Shown: positions 1 through 5,517 of the stretch, piece after piece
Layout: the number at the start of each line of letters is the position of its first letter
Position numbering within the stretch: position 1 is the stretch's first letter
Assembly: GCA_002405435.1 (NCBI GenBank)
Contig: DHLU01000042.1
Coordinates: 1,530 to 7,046, forward strand
Source of the DNA: Flavobacteriales bacterium UBA4660
Lineage (GTDB): Bacteria; Bacteroidota; Bacteroidia; Flavobacteriales_D; Sanyastnellaceae
Direction of reading: 5' to 3'
Length of the DNA stretch: 5,517 nt
Translations under genes and position numbers: made by a program
The notes under the pieces: generated by a model
What the model saw: only the letters and a program-made list of their open reading frames with translations
Told to the model about the DNA's origin: nothing
Databases searched by the model: none

Positions 1-414
1 AAGCGGCTCGGACAGCTCTGCGGTGCCGAACTGGCCTCCGGCCAGCGCATGGCCGGGGTGAATTGTATAGTACCGGTGCCGCTTCACCCCAGGAAACAAC
101 GCGCCAGGGGTTATAACCAGTGCCATTGTATCGCCGAAGGCATGACCTCAGCCATGGGCTGTGCCTGGGATGGCACAGCGCTGGTGCGCACCAAATTCAC
201 CCAGAGCCAGACCCGCAAACACCGCTTTGAGCGTTGGCAGAATGTCGGAGAGATCTTCCGCGTGGCAAACCCCGGGAAGTTGGCCGGCCGGCATGTGCTG
301 CTGCTCGACGACATCATCACGACGGGCGCCACGATCGAGGCCTGCGCCTCCGCGCTTGCCGCCGTGCCTGGCCTACGCCTTTCGGTGGCCGCTCTCGCCA
401 TACCGGTGCGATGA
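1..414 (+). CDS. comF: ComF family protein (phosphoribosyltransferase fold), 5' end missing
   Basis: This is the C-terminal 137 residues of a ComF-type protein; the frame is open back to base 1, so the start and usual N-terminal zinc-finger part lie upstream. Full-length family members are roughly 220-240 residues. The visible part carries the family's hallmarks in order: a VPVPLHPRKQRARGYNQ segment (bases 70-120), the conserved TQSQTRKHRFERWQNV stretch (about 202-249), and the PRPP-binding loop LLLDDIITTGATIEA (298-342) with its two adjacent aspartates. ComF is needed for DNA uptake in naturally competent bacteria, acting in the cytoplasm, but most homologues are untested and the substrate of the PRTase fold is unknown. 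The ATG at base 49 is internal, because conserved family sequence continues on its upstream side. It ends in TGA, 93 nt before the next gene. The family call is firm; a role in competence here is inference. Confidence 0.93.
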   Translation, partial: KRLGQLCGAELASGQRMAGVNCIVPVPLHPRKQRARGYNQCHCIAEGMTSAMGCAWDGTALVRTKFTQSQTRKHRFERWQNVGEIFRVANPGKLAGRHVLLLDDIITTGATIEACASALAAVPGLRLSVAALAIPVR

Positions 415-507
415 CCCCGTGCAACCACCATCACCCCGCAGACCGCCCTGCAGGCCTTACGTCAACGCTTTCGCATAACCGATGCCCCTTGCTGATAGAT
501 TTGCAGC

Positions 508-993
508 ATGACACAGGTGCCGGCCATCGACCCCCGTCTGCCCAAAAGTGAACGCTACACGCTGCTGCTGGAGCAGGTAAAAGCCCTTCAGGATCCCGTT
601 GCCGGAGCCTGGGCCAATGCGGGAAACATCCTGGCCGCCCTGCACTTCGCCTTCGGTTTTCACTGGACCGGTTGTTACCTGGTGCGCGGAGACCAACTGG
701 TGCTGGGGCCATTTCAGGGACCGGTGGCCTGCACCACCATTGCCTTCGGAAGGGGTGTCTGCGGTACAGCCTGGCAGCGGAAAGAGACCGTGATCGTTCC
801 CGATGTGGATGCCTTTCCCGGACATATCGCCTGCAGCAGCCTGAGCAAATCGGAAATCGTAGTTCCCATTTTGAATGCCAGCAGCGAGGTAATCGCCGTG
901 CTCGACATCGACAGCGATGCCTACAATACCTTCGACGAGGACGATGCCCGTGGGCTCGAATCCTTAACCCCCTACCTTGCCCCGTGTCTATGA
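508..993 (+). CDS. msrC: Free methionine-(R)-sulfoxide reductase (GAF domain)
   Basis: A 161-residue single-domain GAF protein of the fRMsr family (E. coli YebR/MsrC), which reduces free L-methionine-(R)-sulfoxide in the cytoplasm, normally using thioredoxin. Its length is the family's usual one. All three active-site cysteines are present as Cys75, Cys85 and Cys109, with the same spacing (10 and 24) as Cys84, Cys94 and Cys118 of the E. coli enzyme. They sit in the family signatures GPFQGPVACTTIAFGRGVCG and DVDAFPGHIACSS. Glu116 and the Asp133-Ile-Asp135 motif match the acidic residues known to hold the substrate's amino group. The start at 508 gives the expected N-terminus (LPKSERYTLLLEQV helix); no Shine-Dalgarno sequence precedes it, as is normal for Bacteroidota. 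Its TGA overlaps the downstream gene's ATG in an ATGA, suggesting co-transcription. It would protect against oxidative damage to the methionine pool. Nothing appears broken, so the enzyme is probably active. Confidence 0.94.
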   Translation: MTQVPAIDPRLPKSERYTLLLEQVKALQDPVAGAWANAGNILAALHFAFGFHWTGCYLVRGDQLVLGPFQGPVACTTIAFGRGVCGTAWQRKETVIVPDVDAFPGHIACSSLSKSEIVVPILNASSEVIAVLDIDSDAYNTFDEDDARGLESLTPYLAPCL

Positions 994-2597
994 ACACCCA
1001 CACCCTGCGCGTGACCACATTCGCCCTTTTTGCCGCGCTGTTTTGCGGTTGCGCGCAGATCAAGCCAATCAGCGGCGGGGAAAAAGACCTAGTGCCTCCG
1101 GCACTCCTCACATGCCATCCACCCAACTTTTCGGTACGTTTCGCATCAGACCGCTTTGAAATGGCCTTCGACGAATTTGTTCAATTGTCTAACGTGGCGC
1201 AAGAACTGATTGTCTCGCCCCCGCTGGCCAAAAAACCCACCGTGCTGCTGCGCGACAAGGTCGTAAGGGTATTGCTCAATGCACCGCTGGAAGCCAACAC
1301 CACCTATACCTTCAATTTTGGCAAGTCGGTCACCGACCTCAATGAAGGTAACCCCGCGGCCGACCTGCTCTATGTCTGCACAACGGGCGAAGTGCTCGAT
1401 TCACTTCAGGTCAGGGGAAAGCTGCGCGATGCCTGGACCGGACTTCCGGCCGAAGGCATTAAGGTCATGTTGTTTGACACCGTTGATTCGGCAGCCTACA
1501 GCTCGGGTAAACCGCTGTACTTCGCGCGCAGCAAATCCGACGGGTCTTTTACGATCGGATTCCTGCGGGAGGGCCAATACCAGATGATCGCACTGGGCGA
1601 TAGCAACGACTCGTTTATGCTGGAAGATGGAGAGCTGTTTGCTTCCGCGTCAGGCGTGGTGATGCCCACTCCACCGTCCGACACGGCCGATGTAGCGGTC
1701 GCACCGCTCTCGTCGTACAGGGCTCCGCTCTCTGCTATTCCCGATTATGCAGCCGACTCGGCGGGCGTTTTTTCCATGCGCTGGCCTGCGGGAACCTCGC
1801 TACCCGAAATACGCGCCGTCACGGAAGGCCTGTCAGTGCGTTTGTCATACGATTCGGTAAGGGAAAACCTTCAGGTATGGCTGGTGGGTCCGGTATCTGA
1901 CCGCCTGGAGGGCATTCACATTGCGCATGCGCAGACCGGCGCCGATACCCTCAGCGTTCCCTTTTTTACTGACGTCCTCCGCACGCCGCCCACAGTCCAG
2001 TGGGTATCGCCGCAACGGCGGCTTCCGGGCACAAGCTGGCAGTGGGGCGCCGACCAGTGGCTCATCGCCGGCGATAACCCGCGTTGTGTCTTCCGGTCGG
2101 GCACTGCATCCGTCGAAGTGCCATTGGTGCCGGCATTAGACGGAAACCCTGCATGGACTGCATCCTTCGAGCCGCCGCCCGGCAGCAGCACCGAATGCCT
2201 CATTCCCGGGGGCTGCCTCAAAAACCTTGTTGGTATCTCCAACGACAGCAGCACCTTCAAGGCTTATACCTTATCGGCCGAAGACCTTGGCATCATCCGG
2301 CTGAAAATCGAGGGAATTGAGCGCCTGTCGCGTCCCATGCTCCTTATCAATGCCAAAGACAAACCCATTCGGGTGCAGGAGGCTGCCGCCCAAATGGAAC
2401 TGACTGACCTCGAGCCGGGTGAATATGAATTCCGCCTGCTCGATGACTATGTGCTGCCTAACGGCCGGTGGGATGCTGCCGATCCGGTCAGGCAGCGCCT
2501 GGCTGAGCCGCTCTTCCTCTATCCGGGAAGAACCAACGTGAAGGCCAACTGGGAGGTTCAGCTACGCTGGGCAGTGCCACCGCCCGCCAACCCTTAG
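990..2597 (+). CDS. Outer-membrane-type lipoprotein with SbsA-like Ig domain (Bacteroidota family)
   Basis: A 535-residue lipoprotein. The N-terminus is a hydrophobic signal peptide ending in a lipobox-like LFCGC; Cys21 is the likely lipidated residue because Gly precedes it, whereas Cys19 follows Phe. The mature start, CAQIKPISGGEKDLVPPAL, is typical of the 'Ig-like domain-containing' lipoproteins of Bacteroidota. Residues about 34-135 form a Big_5/SbsA-like Ig domain (MAFDEFVQLSNVAQELIVSP, then NTTYTFNFGKSVTDLNEGN). Residues about 141-206 look like a CnaB/carboxypeptidase-regulatory beta-sandwich (VRGKLRDAW, DGSFTIGFLREGQYQMIALG). Residues 474-495 (LEPGEYEFRLLDDY, NGRWD) and the closing VKANWEVQLRW match the usual end of the family. 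The middle, about 210-460, shows nothing I recognise. The start at 990 is chosen because it yields the signal peptide and overlaps the msrC stop by 4 nt; the frame is open further upstream, but only as a shadow of msrC. The function is unknown; an envelope structural or binding role is inferred. Confidence 0.88.
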   Translation: MNTHTLRVTTFALFAALFCGCAQIKPISGGEKDLVPPALLTCHPPNFSVRFASDRFEMAFDEFVQLSNVAQELIVSPPLAKKPTVLLRDKVVRVLLNAPLEANTTYTFNFGKSVTDLNEGNPAADLLYVCTTGEVLDSLQVRGKLRDAWTGLPAEGIKVMLFDTVDSAAYSSGKPLYFARSKSDGSFTIGFLREGQYQMIALGDSNDSFMLEDGELFASASGVVMPTPPSDTADVAVAPLSSYRAPLSAIPDYAADSAGVFSMRWPAGTSLPEIRAVTEGLSVRLSYDSVRENLQVWLVGPVSDRLEGIHIAHAQTGADTLSVPFFTDVLRTPPTVQWVSPQRRLPGTSWQWGADQWLIAGDNPRCVFRSGTASVEVPLVPALDGNPAWTASFEPPPGSSTECLIPGGCLKNLVGISNDSSTFKAYTLSAEDLGIIRLKIEGIERLSRPMLLINAKDKPIRVQEAAAQMELTDLEPGEYEFRLLDDYVLPNGRWDAADPVRQRLAEPLFLYPGRTNVKANWEVQLRWAVPPPANP

Positions 2598-2641
2598 CAC
2601 ACGGGCAACTGGCGCGCCGCAAGGCCCATGGCCGTTTGTAT

Positions 2642-2649
2642 TAAATTTG
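2642..2649 (+). promoter_or_regulatory. Candidate Bacteroidota -7 promoter element (TAnnTTTG)
   Basis: TAAATTTG is an exact match to the TAnnTTTG -7 consensus of Bacteroidota primary sigma factors. It lies in the 123-nt gap before the giant surface-protein gene, in an AT-rich pocket within otherwise GC-rich sequence. Transcription would begin near 2654-2657, leaving a leader of about 65 nt. I see no convincing TTTG/TTG -33 element at 19-21 nt upstream, which lowers confidence, although that element is often weak in this phylum. Confidence 0.45.
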
Positions 2650-2720
2650 CTCTCTATGCAACTCAGGCACACGCACCAATGTCTTTCCAGCAACGTGCTC
2701 ACCTTGCTAACCGGACACCG

Positions 2721-2783
2721 ATGAACCAAAAATCCCTATTCTCAGCGATTGTTGCGCTGATTTTGACCTATTGTGCTATAGGC
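2721..2783 (+). other. Sec signal peptide of the giant surface protein
   Basis: Residues 1-21 have a short polar n-region with Lys4, a hydrophobic core (LFSAIVALILTYCAI) and a small residue, Gly21, at the -1 position ahead of Gln22. Cys18 lies within the core, but no Gly/Ala/Ser-Cys lipobox is present, so cleavage by signal peptidase I is expected and not lipidation. This places the rest of the protein in the periplasm or outside the cell. Confidence 0.8.
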
Positions 2784-5517
2784 CAAAGTGTTACACCCAC
2801 AAAAGGCAAAGAATTCTGGCTGGGGTTCATGAAGAACTACGAAGTGGAAACCTGGGAATCGCTGGACCTCTTTATCGTGTCTGACCAGAATACCTCTGGT
2901 ACCGTAACCGTTCCCGGGCAGGCGTGGAGCCAGAGTTTCACCATTACCGCCAACACCACCACGACCGTAACCGTACCCAACAGCATTGCGGAGATACTCA
3001 CCAACCAGGTCATTGAAAACCGAGGTGTGCTGGTGGAGACGGAAGACACCGTAGCCGTGTTTGCGATCAACTTCAACGGCTATACCGCCGACGGAACCAA
3101 AATTTTGCCCACGCAGACCCTCGGTACGGAATACCGCATTTCGGCCTACCAGGGTCTCGACAGCTTTTACAATTACAACAGCGAGTTTCTCGTTGTGGCC
3201 ACCGAAGACGATACCGAAATTGAAATTACCCTGAGCGGTGCCACGCTGGGTGGCGACAATGCCGGAGACGTGATTATAGTGCAGCTCGATGAAGGCGAGT
3301 GCTACCAGGTCAGGGGCGAGACCTACCTGGATGACTTCACGGGAACGTACATCCGGGGAACCGACGCGAGCGGCGGATGTCGGCCATTTGCCGTATTCTC
3401 GGGCAGCGACTGTACCAATATTCCCTATGGCTGCTTTGCGTGCGATCACATTGTCGAACAGAACTTTCCGGTTGAAACCTGGGGCACCGATTACTATGTC
3501 GTTCCTTTCGATGGGCCAACGGCCTACACCTACCGCATACTTGCCAATGAAAACGGCACTTCCGTCTCGATCGACGGTGTACCTTCCCTGGTACTGAACG
3601 CAGGCCAGTGGGAGGAGTACAACAATATTTCCGGTGCCCACTGCATCGAAGCCGATCGCCCGATCAGTGTGATTCAATATATGCAGGGTATCGGCTGTGC
3701 CTCATGGGGAGATCCCGCCATGTTGATTCTCAACGACGAAAATCAGAAAATTGACAACATCACGTTTTCTACAGTCGACTCCGACGTGATTACGGAGCAC
3801 TATGTAAACCTGATTATCGAAACGGCCGACATCGGCCTGGTCACCCTCGACGGTGTGGTAGTGCCGGCAGCGGAATTTCAGGCTTTTGATGCCTGTGCCA
3901 CGCATTCATACGCATCCATTCTGATTACCACAGGCAGCCACACCCTCGACGCATCGGCAGGCAGCGGTGTTACTGCCTATGTCTATGGTGCCGGCTCTGC
4001 CGAAAGCTATGCCTACTCGGTGGGTTCGTTTTCTCCGGTGCCGCCGATTCTTATCGACGATGCCATCTGCACCAATGAGCAGGTGATACTTGAAATCAGT
4101 GCCAGCTATTACGATCCTATCTGGTACAACGTGACCGCGCCTGAAGACACGCTGGGAACCGATTACCAGTATGTGATTAACCCGCCCATAGTCAACGGGA
4201 TTTACGTGGGCGTCGGCAACGACTTTGTATCTGGCTGCGAGGAACTGTTTTACTTCAGCGTGGAGGTACCCGAACCACCGCTGCTGAATACGAGCCAGAG
4301 CGCCACGGAGATCTGCCAGTTTCAATCTGTGCAGCTGATGGCCCAGGGCCTGCCGGAAAGTGCCACGTATGTGTACACCTGGACGCCCGAGACAGGGCTG
4401 AGTGACCCCAACATACCCAACCCGATCGCCACCCCGCTGGTAACGACTACCTACGAAGTGCTTGTCAGTACACCCACCGGTTGTGCCTCCAACGTTGCGT
4501 CCTTCACCATTGACGTGGAAGACGGAGCTATTACGGATTTCTATGCCCTCCCCGAAGAGGCCTTGTTTTGTGAAGGCGATGAGGTGCAAATTGAAACCTA
4601 TGCGGAAACCGAACTGATGTTTGATGATTTCGATCCGGGCATCAGCTGGGGCTTGTGGTGTGCCATCAACAACGGCGCTGCTTCTGCCACATGCGGAAGC
4701 GTGAGCGGTAATGCCCTTTACTTTGATGGTGCCGGAGCGCGGAGCGCGACCACCAATGCATTGAATGTGGTCAACGGCGGAACCGTGTACTTCTCGCTCA
4801 AGGTGGCCACGGGTGTAGCACCCTGCGACAATGCAGAGCCGGGTGACAACATTGTGCTCTCCTACTCCACCAGCGGTTGCAGCGGAGCATTCACCCCCAT
4901 ACAAACTTACTTTGAGTCAGTCTATCCTGAATTTCTGCAGGTGACTGCGGCCATTCCTGCCGGTGCCATGACGACCGCCACCCACTTCAAGTGGGAACAA
5001 ATCGGCACCTTCGGCGCAGGACAGGATAACTGGATGCTGGACGATGTGTATGTCGGCGAGGAAAATACCCTCCTGTATGATTACGCCTGGACCCCCGGAG
5101 CCGGACTCAACCAGGACGACATTCCCGACCCGGTAGCAGGCCCCGCAGAAAGCACCATGTACTACGTGGAAATGACTGACGACCTCACAGGGTGCACCTA
5201 TACGGACTCGGTATTCGTGAATGTTGGCCAGCCCTTTGAACTCACCATGACCAACGACACCACCCTCTGCGATGTGCAGGGTATCCAACTCATGGCAGAA
5301 CCCAGCATCGATGGTGAATTCGACTGGCTCTGGACACCGGCCTCCAACATTTCCAGCACATTCTCTCCAACGCCCACCGTTTCACCCACCACGACCACCA
5401 CCTACAGCGTAACCGTAACTTCCGAACAGGGATGCACGGCGGAGGGAGAGGTAGAAATCGTTGTCAACGGCGTGCTCGCTCTTCGGGTGGCTGTGCCTGA
5501 TGAGTCTATTTGTGCCG
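2721..5517 (+). CDS. Giant secreted protein: IgGFc-binding-like N-domain plus Ig-like repeats, 3' end missing
   Basis: One uninterrupted frame of 932 codons runs to the window edge. Residues 1-21 form a Sec signal peptide (MNQKSLFSAIVALILTYC, likely cut after AIG before Gln22). The mature start VTPTKGKEFWLGFMKNYE and residues about 128-437 match the IgGFc-binding N-terminal family known from human FCGBP and many bacteria: ILPTQTLGTEY (128-138), CDHIVEQNFPVETWGTDYY (241-259) and GDPAMLIL (330-337). From residue 443 there are Ig/PKD-like repeats with Cys-Trp-Cys spacing; the third is split by a reelin-like module. Cysteines are plentiful, fitting disulfides in an exported protein. Bacteroidota proteins of this design usually end in a type IX secretion or gliding-associated C-terminal domain, which would lie beyond the window. 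An adhesin-like surface role is inferred; IgG binding is not implied. The start at 2721 gives a normal signal peptide; the in-frame ATG at 2679 would add 14 residues and is less likely. Confidence 0.9.
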   Translation, partial: MNQKSLFSAIVALILTYCAIGQSVTPTKGKEFWLGFMKNYEVETWESLDLFIVSDQNTSGTVTVPGQAWSQSFTITANTTTTVTVPNSIAEILTNQVIENRGVLVETEDTVAVFAINFNGYTADGTKILPTQTLGTEYRISAYQGLDSFYNYNSEFLVVATEDDTEIEITLSGATLGGDNAGDVIIVQLDEGECYQVRGETYLDDFTGTYIRGTDASGGCRPFAVFSGSDCTNIPYGCFACDHIVEQNFPVETWGTDYYVVPFDGPTAYTYRILANENGTSVSIDGVPSLVLNAGQWEEYNNISGAHCIEADRPISVIQYMQGIGCASWGDPAMLILNDENQKIDNITFSTVDSDVITEHYVNLIIETADIGLVTLDGVVVPAAEFQAFDACATHSYASILITTGSHTLDASAGSGVTAYVYGAGSAESYAYSVGSFSPVPPILIDDAICTNEQVILEISASYYDPIWYNVTAPEDTLGTDYQYVINPPIVNGIYVGVGNDFVSGCEELFYFSVEVPEPPLLNTSQSATEICQFQSVQLMAQGLPESATYVYTWTPETGLSDPNIPNPIATPLVTTTYEVLVSTPTGCASNVASFTIDVEDGAITDFYALPEEALFCEGDEVQIETYAETELMFDDFDPGISWGLWCAINNGAASATCGSVSGNALYFDGAGARSATTNALNVVNGGTVYFSLKVATGVAPCDNAEPGDNIVLSYSTSGCSGAFTPIQTYFESVYPEFLQVTAAIPAGAMTTATHFKWEQIGTFGAGQDNWMLDDVYVGEENTLLYDYAWTPGAGLNQDDIPDPVAGPAESTMYYVEMTDDLTGCTYTDSVFVNVGQPFELTMTNDTTLCDVQGIQLMAEPSIDGEFDWLWTPASNISSTFSPTPTVSPTTTTTYSVTVTSEQGCTAEGEVEIVVNGVLALRVAVPDESICA
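3102..4031 (+). other. IgGFc-binding-protein-like N-terminal domain
   Basis: This covers residues about 128-437 of the giant surface protein. Recognisable family blocks are ILPTQTLGTEYR, the EFLVVATEDDTEIEITL strand pair, CRPFAVFSGSDC followed by CDHIVEQNFPVETWG, and GDPAMLILNDENQ. It closes with GVTAYVYGAGSAESYAYSVG. Eight cysteines (194, 220, 231, 238, 241, 308, 326, 392) could pair as disulfides. The domain was named from human FCGBP; in bacteria its ligand is not established. Confidence 0.82.
4047..5517 (+). repeat. Array of Ig/PKD-like protein repeats, period about 82 residues
   Basis: At least four repeats and the start of a fifth lie at residues 443-932. Each has an opening Cys (450, 532, 617, 850, 931), a Trp (468, 554, 790, 871) and a closing Cys (506, 588, 825, 905). 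Cys-to-Cys spacing is 55-56 in repeats 1, 2 and 4. Repeats 2, 3 and 4 share a WTP motif, then a TTY-type strand (TTTYEVLV, STMYYVEM, TTTYSVTV) and a Gly-Cys or similar ending. The repeats are divergent at the DNA level, so this is an old protein-level duplication and not a recent tandem repeat. Repeat 1 is the most degenerate and lacks WTP. Confidence 0.85.
4620..5057 (+). other. Reelin-subrepeat-like jelly-roll module nested in the third Ig-like repeat
   Basis: Residues about 634-779 do not fit the Ig repeats. They read like a reelin-type subrepeat: FDDFDPGISWGLW, then CGSVSGNALYFDGAGARSAT, GGTVYFSLKVATG, an APCDNAEPGDNIVLSYS block, a THFKWEQ strand and the ending GQDNWMLDDVYVG. Four cysteines (647, 658, 702, 720) are present. 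Such modules are beta-jelly-rolls in vertebrate reelin and also occur in bacterial secreted proteins. The assignment is from motif memory, not a search. Confidence 0.68.

Noticed and set aside
496..503. TAGATTTG, an exact TAnnTTTG match, just upstream of msrC
   Set aside because: It is only 4 nt from the ATG at 508, so transcription would start at or after the start codon, and there is no convincing -33 element at the right distance. It is more likely a chance match.
672..989. Upstream extension of the lipoprotein frame to an ATG at 672
   Set aside because: This part overlaps the msrC coding region, whose three catalytic cysteines prove its frame. The extension would also bury the signal peptide and lipobox 106 residues inside the protein.
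2598..2641. Possible terminator after the lipoprotein gene (GC-rich GGCGCGCC and GGCCCATGGCC segments followed by GTTTGTATT)
   Set aside because: The short palindromes give only stems of 3-4 pairs in any fold I could draw, and there is no real T-run, so an intrinsic terminator is not supported.
2679..2720. Alternative in-frame ATG at 2679 for the giant gene
   Set aside because: It would add a polar 14-residue stretch before an otherwise normal signal peptide, and no ribosome binding site favours it. It cannot be fully excluded.
2742..3677. Long antisense open frame (311 codons) on the minus strand
   Set aside because: It is codon-aligned with the giant surface-protein gene and bounded exactly by the rare TCA/CTA codons of that gene. 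Its translation shows no recognisable domain, whereas the sense frame has clear family motifs.
3906..4904. Long antisense open frame (332 codons) on the minus strand
   Set aside because: It has the same codon-aligned antisense phase as 2742-3677 and its ends fall on TCA codons of the sense gene. The sense strand encodes the well-patterned Ig repeats.

Overview
The window comes from a fairly GC-rich member of the Bacteroidota. Three things point there: a lipoprotein of the SbsA/Big_5 Ig-like type that is characteristic of this phylum; a very long secreted protein with an IgGFc-binding-type N-terminus followed by Cys/Trp-patterned Ig-like repeats, the architecture common among type IX-secreted surface proteins; and the absence of Shine-Dalgarno sequences, with a TAnnTTTG promoter element. 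Family and genus cannot be fixed from this stretch; a marine or wastewater Flavobacteriales/Chitinophagales-type lineage is a guess.

Layout (everything is on the + strand): 1-414 is the 3' part of comF (phosphoribosyltransferase-fold protein). After a 93-nt gap comes 508-993, a free methionine-(R)-sulfoxide reductase (GAF fold, msrC/yebR type) with all three catalytic-site cysteines. Its stop overlaps the start of 990-2597, an outer-membrane-type lipoprotein with an Ig-like domain and CnaB-like beta-sandwich segments. A 123-nt gap at 2598-2720 carries a good Bacteroidota -7 promoter match. From 2721 to the window edge (2721-5517) one uninterrupted frame of 932 codons encodes the N-terminal part of a giant secreted protein: signal peptide, IgGFc-binding-like domain, then Ig-like repeats with a period of about 82 residues.

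The first three genes are closely spaced and may be one transcript, but they do not form an obvious pathway: a DNA-uptake/PRTase-family protein, a cytosolic redox repair enzyme and an envelope lipoprotein. The fourth gene is probably transcribed separately and makes a cell-surface or secreted adhesin-like protein.

I see no defence system, mobile element, RNA gene or CRISPR array. The most notable observation is inside the giant protein: the third Ig-like repeat is split by an insertion of about 150 residues that looks like a reelin-type beta-jelly-roll subrepeat, so one module is nested inside another. The long antisense open frames under this gene are explained by avoidance of TTA/CTA/TCA codons and are not genes.
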